A stretch of DNA of 64,000 bases from Paramyrothecium sp. XJ0827. Lineage: Eukaryota; Ascomycota; Sordariomycetes; Hypocreales; Stachybotryaceae. Location of the stretch: contig JAJFPB010000005.1 in the NCBI GenBank assembly GCA_020881915.1, positions 992,001 through 1,056,000 of the forward strand, written 5' to 3'. The notes under the pieces were generated by a model. The model ran no database searches, was not told the origin of the DNA, and saw only the letters and a list, made by a program, of their open reading frames with translations. Shown here piece by piece: positions 1 through 10,982 of this stretch. The stretch's first letter is position 1, and each line of letters begins with the position of its first letter. Made by a program: the position numbers and the translations under genes.

Positions 1-329
1 AGCTTCTCAGGTGCGGCTTCGTCGGAGGCGTCCCGGTATTCTGTCGATATCTGCTCGTAGTATCCATTACCGGACACTGCTGAGCCGATCATCGTAAAGG
101 TAGCATTCATGCACCTTTGACTGCCGTATGCGTAAATTTTGCGCGCCTCTGGGTAGAGGATCACGACGTTCTTAGGCGTTCCATCCCTGGACATCTCTTT
201 TAGTTTCTCGAATAATTCCTGGCCGTTCGGACCCTCCACCGCGAGGAGGTTGAGGTCAGAAGTCGATCGTTCGGCGGGCGCTGACACGCTTGCCGATTGT
301 CTGGCGTCAACGTTGTCGTGGATGATCAT
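1..329 (-). CDS. Partial hypothetical protein (5' part of the gene; 3' end lies outside the window)
   Basis: Reading leftwards from an ATG at 329 the frame stays open to the window edge, giving about 109 residues. The predicted start is MIIHDNVDARQ, followed by a Ser/Ala-rich stretch and then a more ordered segment (KNVVILYPEARKIYAYGSQR). No signal peptide and no domain I recognise. There is no intron signal in the visible part. The gene is divergent from the phosphatase at 1066. The open frame and plausible composition support it being real; function is unknown. Confidence 0.55.
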   Translation of the reverse strand, partial: MIIHDNVDARQSASVSAPAERSTSDLNLLAVEGPNGQELFEKLKEMSRDGTPKNVVILYPEARKIYAYGSQRCMNATFTMIGSAVSGNGYYEQISTEYRDASDEAAPEK

Positions 330-1065
330 TGTAAAGTATCAGATGAAGCTGGACTGTTGGGGTGACTTGGGGACCTGGCTCATCACGCCGTGGAGATGAA
401 AGGTCAACGATCTGGTTCCTGCAGCTGCGAAGGTTCCGAGACTTAGGTCGGCATGCCTTATGCGCCAGCTGCCAGATATTGCCGCCGCGTGGTGCGCCAG
501 CTGGTCGACGCCCTCTGAATCATGGAGCTCCGCCCCATCACGATGATTCGAGGCCAGTGATTTCCTCAGGAAAATGGGATTTGGGGGTTTTCAAGGCATT
601 CTGCGCTGGATAAATCATTCCACCAATCCTCAAACAGCTCATGAATAGACACAATGACTTGTATCGGCACGTGGAAGAAGCTCATTGAGTTGGGCCCCCA
701 ACAACCCGGTAACCTCCCAAGATGCTAGAGAAAGATTCAACACAGAGAGCGTTGAAAATTTAAAAGAAGCCTGAGGACTGTGCTGGTGGTGGAGGTCCGC
801 GTGCGGTAACAAAATCTCCTTGATGCCACTCACCTGCACTCGACGCCTGGATCTTCGCGCCCTCTATTCCTTTTTAGCAAAGATGATGTAATTGGCTTCA
901 CTCGCACGCTATTTTGACGGCATGTACCTCCAAGGGTGACGGCAGCTGCTTCCCCAATCATCGAGTCACGTTTTCACTGCCGCCAATTCCTGGCGACGGC
1001 CTCAATTGAGGGACAATCGAGCTACTTCACTCACCAACCAAAAGCCTCACCCTCGGAACGCAGCC
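330..1065. other. Intergenic, divergent promoter region
   Basis: No convincing coding sequence. It lies between two genes read away from each other and presumably contains both promoters. I see no clear TATA box or repeat. Confidence 0.5.
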
Positions 1066-1692
1066 ATGGTCTTTGAGTTCCTGTTCAGCCCCGATCCGCC
1101 CGACACGCCCAATCCTCCCGTCTCGCAAGTCGAGCCCGGGCTCTACGTCGGGGGCATCGCCAGCTCCCTCAGCGTCGACGCGCTGGAACGCTACAAGATC
1201 ACGGCGCTCGTCTCCCTCGCCGACCACCCAGCGCCGGGGTGGAGCAGCCCCGGGATCCGCGCCCTCGTGCCCGCCGACCGGCACCTCTTCGTGCACTGCC
1301 GCGACACCTCGGCGCAGGACATCCTCGCGCGGCTGGCCGAGATCTGCGACTTCATCGACAGCATGCGGCACAACGCCAACGGCAGCGTCCTCGTCCACTG
1401 CACCCGGGGCGTCTCGCGGTCGCCGGCCATCGTGGCCGCGTACCTCATGCGCAAGTACCGGCAGCCCGCGGGTCGCGCCATCGCTGCGATCGAGCGGGTG
1501 CGACGCGTCAGGCCCAACCCCAGCTTTGTCGCGCAGCTCAACGTCTGGGACGAGGTGCAGTACGATTGCTGGGAGGGGGGCGACAGATCGAACCCAAAGC
1601 TGCCGTATCTGATGTATATGGAGAAGCGGGCGGGAGCGGCGCAGGCCGAGGGTTCACCAACAGCAGGGGACGCGCCGATCGCTGGCCTCTAG
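1066..1692 (+). CDS. Dual-specificity protein phosphatase (DSP family)
   Basis: A 208-residue single-exon protein. The cysteine phosphatase signature HCTRGVSRSP lies at residues 111-120, with catalytic Cys112 and phosphate-binding Arg118, preceded by a typical DSP segment (CDFIDSM) and followed by AYLMRKY. An Asp near residue 80 (CRD) is a plausible general acid. The opening PGLYVGGIASS is the usual DSP N-terminus. Small DSPs of this type remove phosphate from Tyr and Ser/Thr, often on MAP kinases; the substrate here cannot be told. The start at 1066 is chosen because its context (gcagccATGG) is good; the frame is open 60 bases further up but without an ATG. The 40-residue tail is low complexity. 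Confidence 0.88.
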   Translation: MVFEFLFSPDPPDTPNPPVSQVEPGLYVGGIASSLSVDALERYKITALVSLADHPAPGWSSPGIRALVPADRHLFVHCRDTSAQDILARLAEICDFIDSMRHNANGSVLVHCTRGVSRSPAIVAAYLMRKYRQPAGRAIAAIERVRRVRPNPSFVAQLNVWDEVQYDCWEGGDRSNPKLPYLMYMEKRAGAAQAEGSPTAGDAPIAGL

Positions 1693-2428
1693 ACTAGCGA
1701 ACGCATCTCCCCATCAGGATGGCGCACTAAAAGACTGGGAGACCCTTGGACGAATCTCCATCGCAGGCCTGCCGCCCGTAAAGCTTATTGCGCGGCACCA
1801 GTCACCACATCAGACTCGAGACGGTCACTCTTGAACCTGGCTCGTCTCGAAAAGCTCAGGCTGTGCTCCAGGCTACGCCTCAAAACTTCAGCACAGTCCA
1901 TCTCGTCCCCCTGGCTGCAACCCCAAACGTCAGAACCCCGTCCAGGGCTTGGCGGCTCCAGGGCGCTCCCATTGGCCCCGCGTTCTTGGCGTGCCCCGAT
2001 TCGGCAGCAGCCCGGGGTCGCGCTGAGACGCCCCTTGTGTGATGGCGGTCCGATCGACGCAAAGGCGCGGCAACCCCTTGCGACAGGCGAAGCCGCACCT
2101 GAGGATGGCCTAGGACGAAACTAGCACTTCTTTCGTCCTAACGCTGCTCGGGTTTCAACATTAGATGGGAGGAAAGCCCAACTTTGATGCAGCTGCTGAC
2201 TTCTTTTCCTTTCTTTCCTTTCTTCTTCTTCTTCACTCTCGTCACGAGCGCCTTCATTGCTTCGCTTCGCTTCACCTTCTCTACACTCGCCGGGCGAGAT
2301 TTCCACTCTTTGCTGGTCAAAATTTAATCACCACGATCCGACGACGACTTCAACTGCCGACTTTCCCTTTTTATCTTCTCCTCCGCCAAGTTTAATATCC
2401 ACAACAAGGAACAAGTTCAACCGCAACC
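1693..2428. other. Intergenic with pyrimidine-rich tract upstream of the small membrane protein
   Basis: No gene seen. The plus strand is strongly CT-rich at about 2195-2245, a common feature just upstream of transcription starts in filamentous fungi, here belonging to the gene at 2429. Confidence 0.45.
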
Positions 2429-2698
2429 ATGGGTGCCAACCTCTCCACCTTTGTCATCCCCGACATGTCGGCGGTCGTCCTCAGCGCCCCGGATGCCACC
2501 GCCGACCTGATCCTCGTCGGCATGTGGGGGGGCGTCCTCTACGTGTGCGCCATGATTTTCAGCACCTGCGCCCTGATTGACCGCTGGAGGGGGCCGCTCG
2601 ACAAGATACAAACGGAGCCGAGCAACGTGCTTTCGGCATTCATATTATCGGCTGCTTGGCCGCTCGTCATGCTGTACATCATGATGTCGAGCGGTTAG
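2429..2698 (+). CDS. Small two-pass membrane protein, unknown function
   Basis: An 89-residue protein with an ATG in good context (gcaaccATGG). Two hydrophobic segments are visible, roughly residues 26-50 (around GGVLYVCAMIFSTCALI) and 66-86 (FILSAAWPLVMLYIMM), joined by a short charged stretch (DRWRGPLDKIQTEPSN). No known domain. A CT-rich leader lies upstream, supporting transcription. It could sit in the ER or mitochondria; the sequence does not decide. It converges with the CofD-like gene, with 160 bases between the stop codons. Confidence 0.72.
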   Translation: MGANLSTFVIPDMSAVVLSAPDATADLILVGMWGGVLYVCAMIFSTCALIDRWRGPLDKIQTEPSNVLSAFILSAAWPLVMLYIMMSSG

Positions 2699-2858
2699 TT
2701 GGGTGCCTGTTGGCTGAACAAGATATTTGTAATGAAGGTTGGGATGCGTGGAATTCGGATACTGCTGGCGTTTGGTAACAATGCAAGAAAGGCACTGCAA
2801 CCAGGTTCAATTTACTAAATGCGCTATCATGATGAGTTTGTCTTGCAACACGTGATAC

Positions 2859-4447
2859 CTAACCAACCAGCGTGTTCCGCCGGCTTCTGTCAGGACGAAC
2901 ATCTTTTCGCCCGATGATGGACTCAAGCGCCTGTTGCAGCGCCTTGGCGTCATATCTAACACTGCCTGTTCGCTCATTCTTGGGGCCATAAAGCCTCGTT
3001 GTATCGATGCCGAGCCTGGCGAATGATTGTCTGTCCACCTTTGGCGCGTTTGTGCCCTCCACATAGAGCACGTGCGTGACGTATTGTGAGTATTCCTGTT
3101 TGCTAGGGCGAGGCATGCCGCGGGAATCCGCGCAGGCCTTGGCTATGGCAGCAACGAAATCCAGTCCGGAAAAGGGGTCTGTCGAAGGGCCAGTCTCACG
3201 GTCGAGCGTGCCATTGAGGAGGAGGATCTTGTTTCGTATCGTAGGACTGGCAATGGCATCTCCGACTCCCTTGAGCACGAGATTCGGTATCAACGACGTG
3301 AATAATGAGCCAATACTGTACACCACGTTGTTGGCGTTACGCATCGCTTCGAGGATGCGCGGGTTGGCTGGCAGTCTGATCTCTTGGCCGTATGGGTTGA
3401 TGTACCAGATTCGGTCAATCCGCGCTGGCAGGTCCTCTTCTTCATCTTTGGAGAATGCAATGGCAGGTCGCCTCAACGCAGGCAAGGAGCCAGGCAGGTT
3501 GGCATCTTCGACCTTGTCGTGCTCTTCGGTATCGACTGGTTCCGGCAGGGGCGTATACAGACCCGCGCCCGTCCCGGGCACTGCAGCAGTTGGCACGCTG
3601 GGGTGTGAAATGTCGTTTTGGCCAGTGATGACGGTGCCGTCGGTCAGTCCCGCGGCAATGTGGTGAGCAAAGTTCGTATTCAGGGCAGGCAGCACGGCGA
3701 TGCGGTCCGGGACGGCACAGACGGAGCTCAGCAGATAGATGGCCGCCTCGAAACTGCCCGTGAACAATCGGGCGCCGGTGAGAAACAGATTTCCGATGCT
3801 GGAGCCGGAAAAGTCAAAGCGGCTGCTGGGTCGCATGCGCTTAACGACTTCGAGGTTGAAGCCATTGAAGAACGACCTGATGAGCTCGCGCTTGGGTGAT
3901 GAGATATCGTCCCACAGAGGGTGGGAGGCTTCCAGGATGTCGAACCACTCGGAACGAGCGAGCTCGTAGACTTTGGGCAGCCTGTGGTTGAAGAGGTGCT
4001 TGATGGCTATCGTCTCCGGGTCGCCATTGTCAGGAATGAGACGGACGAGGCGGGACCGCACATCACCAATGCCTGCCAAGGTCAGATCAAAACACCATGT
4101 GCACAGAGCCAATTACCTGGTCCGCCGAAAACCCGAATGATTTCACTGGTGCTACCGCCATTGTCCGAAATGGGTATCACGTAGCTCAAGGAGCAGTGAT
4201 TGGCCTCGCGGACATGCTCAAAGACGTCGACGAGGCTGTTGGCGGCGCTGCCGCCGGAAAAGACAACAATGCCCGCTTGCCTGCCGGGACCGGGGTTGGG
4301 GCTCAAGCTCGGGCTCGGCGCCGGGGTCAGCGAGGGCGGCGCGGCACGGGGAGACACTAACAATCCTGCTCCTTGGCCGCCCGGGTGGCCGGAGTCGCGA
4401 GGCTGCTGCAGGGTCTCATGCTCGTGGCTGGGGTTGCTTTGAGCCAT
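2859..4447 (-). CDS. CofD-like / UPF0052 domain protein
   Basis: Two exons, 4447-4117 and 4072-2859, split by a 44-nt intron (gtaatt...cttggcag, with a CTGAC branch site); 514 residues. Splicing joins RVFGGPG to IGDVRSRLVRL, giving the continuous family motif. Visible CofD/YvcK features are the nucleotide-binding loop FSGGSAANSLV (about 63-73), ISDNGGSTSEI (about 93-103) and GGPGIGDVRSR (about 108-118). The first 55 residues are a Pro/Ser-rich leader outside the fold. Bacterial relatives are the F420-pathway 2-phospholactate transferase CofD and the UDP-sugar-binding regulator YvcK. Fungal copies are uncharacterised, so the reaction is unknown; binding of a nucleotide or nucleotide-sugar is the safest inference. 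Confidence 0.88.
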
Positions 4448-5826
4448 TGCCGTGCAACCAGAGTATGCATTGGTGCAGCAGGCGGGTGGAGCGGGCTTCT
4501 AGCGGAACCTTCTTAATAAACGCGGGCGGTGGTGCGTTGCGGACAGGCTGGCTGATTGGTGCCTTGGTTTGCCGCTACCGTGGCCGTTTGGTGAGACGTG
4601 TGGCCAGATGGATGATCAAGCATCGCAGCAGCACATCAAACTCCGGGAGCTAGTTGGTAGGACGACACCTTGAAAAGTGGATGCATGCGCTCAACGCCTT
4701 GTCGGTAGTTGATCGTCGATGGTTCGAGAGTTTAACTCGAGGATGGAGATTTCTTTCCTCGTTGAACAGTACGCAATTGCCGGTTATGGCAGGCTTGGCA
4801 ATGGCAGGAGCCCACACACCCACTGCCGAAGTGAAGCTGCACCTGCACCAGTCCCCTATGAGTAAGCGGGGCTTTGTGCCTCAAGTCCCTCGTACCCTGT
4901 AATTCCTCTCCTCTGCCTCTCCGTCTCCCGCTCAGTCACATTATTCCCTTCCTGTCCCCGGTTGCCCGCCATCTCGATTCTCCACCTGCAAACCTTTTCT
5001 GTCATGTAACCAACTGACGGGTCGGTGACATAATGCCTCCCGCCGGACCCTGTGAAGTAGTCATGGATTCTGAGCAGTTGCGCGTCAGCCAATCAGCGTC
5101 TCTTCTGAACAAACTCCGGAAGGTTATTATCCCTTGCCGCTTCATCAAGAATTCGATCAAGGTTCATCACACGCAGGCTGTTCCCAATCCAGTAACTCCT
5201 AAACCCGCAATGCCCTCTCGAGTTCCGGGACCCTTTCCGGCCGAGTGTGACCCAATCCCATGTCTTCTCTACAGACGTCCGCGGCACACCAAAGACCGGT
5301 GTCCGCGGACGCAACTGTTGAACGCAATTGTTGGTCCGACGAGAAGGGAGGAGTTATAACGTGCAATGGATTAATCAGCCCGAACCCGAGTTACTGCACG
5401 TCGTTAATGTTCCTGTTCCCGGAAAGATCCCAGTCTTTGGACCAATGCGATCCTCCATTTCGAGAAGAGTGCCAAGGCTCCCACTGAAAATCCCTGTTCA
5501 CGCCGCTCGCCGATGGGCCCCACGCCTCATGGCCTTTACGTCAAGATTGGTGCCGCCAGGGCACCTCATCGGCCCATCGACGTCGTGGCAACGTCGAGTC
5601 CCACTTACAAATCCAGAATTCCTGAGCAACCAACGCTTCAAAGGTAAAGTGCATTGTTCATTGGTAATCAGTGGATAAGCGGGAATTTCCCTTTCTGCTA
5701 TAACGTTTGGGTTGCCGTCTCCTGGGCATAGCGCATTCATATATATGCCAAACGCATTCCCGCACTAACTCCCTCTTGAGCACACTTCTGCAAACTCCCA
5801 CAGCTCACATCTACCTCACCTTCAAA
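4448..5826. other. Intergenic (1.4 kb) between divergent genes
   Basis: Several short open frames occur but none shows coding character or recognisable protein. A TATA-like run (catatatatg) at 5738-5747 lies about 85 bases before the ATG at 5827 and is a plausible core promoter for the oxidoreductase. Otherwise nothing seen. Confidence 0.45.
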
Positions 5827-6991
5827 ATGTCGCAGGAAATCCCCAAGACCACCAAGCAATGGAACGTCGTCGGCAAAGACGGCTTCGATTCGCTTAAGCT
5901 GTCCGAGCAGCCCACTCCTGAGTGCGGTGACAGCCAAGTTCTCGTCAAGAGTAGGTGACGTCGACACCAGTGTTGATACAAGACGCTAACGTGGTTACAG
6001 TGCACGCAGCTTCTCTCAACGTGAGCCTTGACTAGCAAGCATACCGTGGATTGAACAACTACTCACTCTCTGTCTATAGTATCGTGATCTCGTCATTCCC
6101 AAGGGCCAGTACCCTTTCGGCATCATGGACGACGTCATCCCCGGCTCCGATGGTGCAGGCACCGTTCTTGCTGTCGGTAAGGATGTACAGCGCTTCAAGC
6201 CCGGTGACAAGGTTGTCACCGTCTTCCACCAGCATTACATCGGTGGTACCTTGCAAATGGAGTACGCCAACGCCTCGCTCGGCGGCTCCGCCCACGGTAC
6301 CCTCCGCTCCGTTGGCGTCTTCCACGAGAACGGCCTCGTCCACATGCCGTCCTCCCTCAACTTCCGCGAGGCCTCTACTCTGACTTGCGCTGGTGTAACT
6401 GCCTGGAACTCGCTGTTTGGCTTGAGCGACCGAAAGCTTGCTCCTGGCCAATGGGTTCTCACCCAGGGCACCGGCGGTGTCAGCATCTTCGCCGTTCAGC
6501 TCGCCAAGGCCACCGGCGCCAGGGTCATCGCTACCACCTCGTCCAACGAGAAGGCCAAGCTTTTGGAGAAGCTTGGTGCCGACCACATCATCAACTACCG
6601 CGATGAGAAGGAGTGGGGAGCCAAGGCCAAGGAGCTCACTGGCGGCGTTGGCGTCGACCACATCCTCGAGGTCGCCGGCCCCAAGTCCATGAAGCAGAGT
6701 CTGTCTGCCATCCGCCCTGACGGTGTCATCAGCATCATTGGTTTCGTGGGCGGCTTCACCCAGGACCAGCCCGGATTCCTCGACTGCCTCACCCACATGT
6801 GCATCGCCCGTGGTATCTTCGTCGGCAGCCGCGTCCAGATGGAGGACATGGTTCGCGCCATTGACGCCAACCCCGACGCTCTGCGCCCCGTCGTTGACCC
6901 CAAAACCTTCAGTCTGGATCAGCTGAAGGATGCGTACGAGTATCAGTGGTCTGGAAAGCACCAGGCCAAGATTGTTATTGATATTGAGTAA
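5827..6991 (+). CDS. Zinc-independent MDR oxidoreductase (quinone reductase-like)
   Basis: Three exons, 5827-5950, 6001-6020 (only 20 nt) and 6080-6991; introns of 50 and 59 nt; 351 residues. Splicing gives VLVKMHAASLNYRDLVIPKG, the conserved MDR N-terminal block, which confirms the tiny middle exon. The Rossmann motif GTGGVSIFAVQLAKATGA and ATTSSNEKAKLLEKLGADHI are clear, as is GSDGAGTVLAVGKDVQRF. The Cys/His zinc ligands of classic alcohol dehydrogenases and the structural zinc lobe are absent, so a quinone oxidoreductase-type NAD(P)H enzyme is expected. It probably acts in the cytosol on quinones or unsaturated carbonyls; the real substrate is unknown. Confidence 0.9.
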
Positions 6992-7388
6992 TGATTTTTT
7001 TGAGATAGCGAAATGAAAAGCGGTTTGCATTTCTTCATCCTTGGCCAACTTGCTGTGAAGATCATGATGTCTCTCGTACTCCAATATTGATAGCATCGTC
7101 TTGGAATGACTGATTAGCACAAACCTGAATGCATCAATAATATACTCACATGGTCAAAGTCCGGTTCTCGTTCCGGCTGGTACGCTCCGGTTCAAATCAC
7201 TGCTTTGCATTCGACTGACTCGGAAAACGTACACTAGTTACATATGAATTATCCTTACCTCCGGTCGCCGACTAGACAAAGCAAGAAAAGATAAAGGCCG
7301 GAAACCTTCCCCAATAAGAATATATTTCATCAAAAGTACCTAGATTCCACGTCTCACATTGCACACAAACAGAATGACTATCCTCCTC
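6992..7388. other. Convergent 3' intergenic
   Basis: Shared 3' region of two genes read toward each other. No gene or clear RNA seen. A B-box-like string (GGTTCAAATC) near 7193 has no matching tRNA fold. Confidence 0.4.
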
Positions 7389-9503
7389 TTAAATGAGCAA
7401 GGCTGCAGCACCAGCCAGCAAGCCGCCGAAGATGCTCATGAGTGACTGATCCTTGCCAGAAGCGGCATTGACAATAACGTGGCCGCCGGCAGTCGAATTG
7501 CCGCCGAGACGGTTGTTTGCGCCAGCACCAGGGCTGTAGGATCCAGCAGCACCACCTCCAGGGGCGCCAGAAGCACCCTGAGAGCCCTGGCTGCCAGATG
7601 CTCCTTGGGCGCCACCGTACGAGCCTTGGGATCCTTGGGAGGCGCCAGATGGGCCTTGGGATCCTTCAGAGCCACCGAGAGGTCCCTTGGCACCTTCAGA
7701 TCCCTTAGACTCCTTGGACTCACCGGAAGATCCTTTGCTACCTTGAGCTCCATAGGACTCACCAGATTCCTTACCACCCTGAGGTCCATGAGCTCCGTTG
7801 GATTCCTTCGAGCCCTGCGTGCCGTGGGACTCGTGATCCGCACCAGAATTGACCTTGGATCCTTGAGAACCGCTCTCTCCACCATGGTGGCCATGAGAGT
7901 CTTCGGAGTGCTCTGGACCCTCATGCTCCTTGGAAGGCTTGGCGTGCTTGTTCTTCTCGCACTCGTGGCAAGGTGGCTGAGCTGGTGGTTGAACAGGAGG
8001 GTGGACAGGAGGGTGGACAGGAGGGTGGACAGGAGGGTGGACAGGAGGCTCGACGTGTTTAGCCTTCTCGCACTCGTGGCAAGGGGCTGGGTGAGGCTTT
8101 TCAGGGTGTTCAGGATCATGCTCCTCGGTGTGGTGCTCGTCGTGGTGGCCATGATCTTTGCCAGTCTTTTCCTTGACGTCGTGCTCCTCGCCTTCATGCC
8201 CCTCAGCCTTATGTTCCTTGTCTTCATGGCCCTTGCCCTCGTGGTCTTCTTCGGCGTGGTCCTTGCCCTCACCTTCCTCGGCATGTTCTTTGTCCTCCTG
8301 GTCTTTGCCGGCAGGTTTCTTGCCCTCAGCATCCTTGCCATCCTTGCCATCCTGAAATTTACCCTTGCCCTCGTGGTCTTCTTCGGCGTGGTCCTTGCCC
8401 TCACCTTCCTCGGCATGTTCTTTGTCCTCCTGGTCTTTGCCGGCAGGTTTCTTGCCCTCAGCATCCTTGCCATCCTTGCCATCCTGAAATTTACCCTTGC
8501 CTCCCTTGCCTTCTTCCTCGTCGTCGTTTTCCTTGCCACCCTTGCGGCCGCCTCCTTGCTGCTCACCCTCAGGGCCCTTGTCGTCCCCTTCACCCTTTCC
8601 ACCCCATGGACCCCTGCCCTTTCCATTTCCGTCTTCAACCCCGTCTTCGTTCCCGTTCCAAGGACCTTTACTATTGCCGCCTCTGCCGGGTGCTCCGTTC
8701 TCGTCTCCGCCTTCGTTCCCGTTCCAAGGACCTCTGCCATTGCCGCCTCTGCCGGGTGCTCCGTTCTCGTCTCCGCCTTCGTTCCCGTTCCAAGGACCTC
8801 TGCCATTGCCGCCTCTGCCGGGTGCTCCGTTCTCGTCTCCGCCTTCGTTCCCGTTCCAAGGACCTCTGCCATTGCCGCCTCTGCCGGGTGCTCCGTTCTC
8901 GTCTCCGCCTTCGTTCCCGTTCCAAGGACCTCTGCCATTGCCGCCTCTGCCGGGTGCTCCGTTCTCGTCTCCGCCTTCGTTCCCGTTCCAAGGACCTCTG
9001 CCATTGCCGCCTCTGCCGGGTGCTCCGTTCTCGTCTCCGCCTTCGTTCCCGTTCCAAGGACCTCTGCCATTGCCGCCTCTGCCGGGTGCTCCGTTTTCGT
9101 CTCCACCTTCGTTGCCGTTCCAAGGCCCTCTTCCATTGCCACCTCTACCAGGTGTTCTGTTGGGGCCTGGCCTGGTTCTGGTGTCGGCCGGCAGAGGGAA
9201 ACCACCGAAGCCAAAGATGGGCGAATCTGTCGGGTCCCCGCGTCCCTGGCAGACCATGCCCTTGGGGCAGCAGTACTGGCTACCACCACCAGTCGGGGTG
9301 CAGTTGGCGTTGGCAGGGCACCCAAAGTTACCACCGGGGCAGCATGTCCAGTCCAGGTTGATGCAAACGGTGCCGCACTGTTGCTGGCGGCGCGACGCGC
9401 AGTCACTTCCGACCAGCTGACGCTCGTTGAGGGAAGGATTGGCGGCGGCCAGAGTCAGTCTTGCCAGAGCGGCAAGGATTAAGGTGTAGGTGAGCTTGCT
9501 CAT
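7389..9503 (-). CDS. Secreted, GPI-anchored cell-wall repeat protein
   Basis: A 704-residue single-exon protein. Signal peptide at 1-19 (MSKLTYTLILAALARLTLA). A cysteine-rich head follows (about 30-85), containing GTVCINLDWTCCPGG and YCCPKGMVCQG. Next come tandem 22-residue repeats of the type GAPGRGGNGRGPWNGNEGGD (about eight copies), a perfectly duplicated 44-residue Lys/Glu/Asp/Gly block, a His/Glu-rich part, two PCHECEK-type Cys pairs around a (PPVH)n run, and a long Ser/Gly region. The C-terminus SLMSIFGGLLAGAAALLI fits a GPI-anchor signal. The ATG at 9503 is preferred over one at 9683 because it starts the signal peptide. Likely a surface or wall protein; the partner is unknown. No enzyme domain is present. 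Confidence 0.88.
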   Translation of the reverse strand: MSKLTYTLILAALARLTLAAANPSLNERQLVGSDCASRRQQQCGTVCINLDWTCCPGGNFGCPANANCTPTGGGSQYCCPKGMVCQGRGDPTDSPIFGFGGFPLPADTRTRPGPNRTPGRGGNGRGPWNGNEGGDENGAPGRGGNGRGPWNGNEGGDENGAPGRGGNGRGPWNGNEGGDENGAPGRGGNGRGPWNGNEGGDENGAPGRGGNGRGPWNGNEGGDENGAPGRGGNGRGPWNGNEGGDENGAPGRGGNGRGPWNGNEGGDENGAPGRGGNSKGPWNGNEDGVEDGNGKGRGPWGGKGEGDDKGPEGEQQGGGRKGGKENDDEEEGKGGKGKFQDGKDGKDAEGKKPAGKDQEDKEHAEEGEGKDHAEEDHEGKGKFQDGKDGKDAEGKKPAGKDQEDKEHAEEGEGKDHAEEDHEGKGHEDKEHKAEGHEGEEHDVKEKTGKDHGHHDEHHTEEHDPEHPEKPHPAPCHECEKAKHVEPPVHPPVHPPVHPPVHPPVQPPAQPPCHECEKNKHAKPSKEHEGPEHSEDSHGHHGGESGSQGSKVNSGADHESHGTQGSKESNGAHGPQGGKESGESYGAQGSKGSSGESKESKGSEGAKGPLGGSEGSQGPSGASQGSQGSYGGAQGASGSQGSQGASGAPGGGAAGSYSPGAGANNRLGGNSTAGGHVIVNAASGKDQSLMSIFGGLLAGAAALLI
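8231..8494. repeat. 132-bp direct tandem duplication in the GPI-protein gene
   Basis: Bases 8231-8362 are repeated at 8363-8494 with no difference I can find. The unit encodes 44 residues rich in Lys, Glu, Asp and Gly, and a third partial copy begins after 8494. Keeps the reading frame. Confidence 0.92.
8623..9155. repeat. 66-bp tandem repeat inside the GPI-protein gene
   Basis: The plus strand shows the junction ggtgctccgtt at 8689, 8755, 8821, 8887, 8953, 9019 and 9085, an exact 66-bp period. Central copies are identical even at synonymous sites; the first and last copies have drifted. Each copy encodes 22 residues. Identity at silent positions points to recent expansion or gene conversion. 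Confidence 0.95.
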
Positions 9504-10982
9504 GTTGACTATTAGCGATCGTGGTTGTGTGAACGAGTGTAGTAAGAGGCAAATTGCCCAAATGAAATGTGTAACGAGCGAGAGGCTTGGCAAGGGAACA
9601 GCAAGGAGAACTTGGACCGGATGTTGATATTTAACTTGACGCACTGGCGATGGTCCGTCGCGTTGCTTAAGGGCGCGAAACATGTAGCTGGCGGCCTACA
9701 TTCCAACTACACAAGCCACTTGGTTTCGCAGTGCCGTCTCCAAATATTGAGCAAGTCCAGAGGAAAGCAAGACATTTCCTATTCCTACCAAGCAGCCGCC
9801 ACACGCTTGGAACTGGTATGCTCTCGTCGGTGGATGCATCTTTTTTATGCTGCATTGTTGTTTAACTGGCCCTGGGGTTTGTTCCCCTGAGAGGAAGGGC
9901 CGTGAAGCCAGCAATGGGTGCAGTAGACCATATAACAGCCTCGAAGTATCAAGCTGACGCAGTGCTTCTTTACCGCCGAGGCCTGGCGCATGGACTCGTG
10001 TCGCGCGAAACCGAGAGGTAACGTCTAGATGTTTCGCGCGATGTTGTGCAGGCCGCATGCAAAGCATGATGAAGTCGGGGCCCTCATTGGCCACCCCCTC
10101 AACGTGTAGAAGATGGCTTGGCTGTGGATTGGGGCTGGTCTCACATTAGCACAACACGTCTGCGCAAGGTATGGGACTGCGCAGTCTGGAAGGCCGGATG
10201 CGCACGCAGCGGCACAGACTCCGGACGAGCTTGGACATGTGCGGGTGCCCGCCTGACGGCTGCATCCGCTGTGTTCTTCGTTGAATGGCTTTGAATTTGT
10301 GCGGAGGGGGGGGTTGGCGAGGAGTTGGAGTGGAATGGAATGCTGCCTGGCCGGGAGCCGGTCCCCTTCCACAATCAGCGCGTTTGCATTCCGCGGGAAG
10401 GGAAGGTCCAACCAATTCACTTGCATGCGGTGTGCAAGGGATGGGATGCTGGAATCTCCATCTACTGAGCTACACACAATTATCCACCGTTTTCGTGTAA
10501 TTCCCAATTCTTCAACAAGTCGACACTATTGACGCCGCCAACAGTTTGATGCCTCTTCCCCCGCTTACGCTTGTGCTGGGCAAAGCTACTGCAAAGCCAT
10601 CCATCCACATCCGCCTTCACCCACGATACATTCCAGATCTGTAACCTCGGAGCTTGATTTGGTGTCACCGGCTGCAACATCAGGTCATGCAGTGCCACGC
10701 CGCTCCCAGAAAGCTCAGCCAATGGGTTTACCTCTCGCTGGAACCTGGGCGGCTTGCACAAGCAAGGAGTAGGTGTCGCGCATCATTGCAACGGCGCATG
10801 CGGCATGCTCAATCGTTCACGAATGCACTGGGTCAAGAATTGAGGCTTGTTTTCAGTGAACGCCGAAACATTTGACTTGACCATTGCTATTTCTTCGCTG
10901 CAACTTTTCGATACGTGGTCAAGCCTCCTCCACTGAACAAACTAGCAATGCCCGAGTCCGCAGGAGCACATTGCCGTGCCAT
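9504..10982. other. Intergenic (1.5 kb)
   Basis: Upstream region of the GPI-protein gene and downstream region of the small secreted protein. Short open frames only; nothing recognisable. Confidence 0.4.

Noticed and set aside
6074..7120. 348-codon open frame antisense to the MDR oxidoreductase
   Set aside because: Shadow of a strongly biased real gene; no domain.
7120..7215. tRNA suggested by GGTTCAAATC
   Set aside because: No paired T stem or acceptor stem around it.
7479..9482. 667-codon open frame on the plus strand, antisense to the GPI-protein gene
   Set aside because: It arises from the repetitive, codon-biased sense sequence; the translation is a hydrophobic mirror of the repeats with no independent features.
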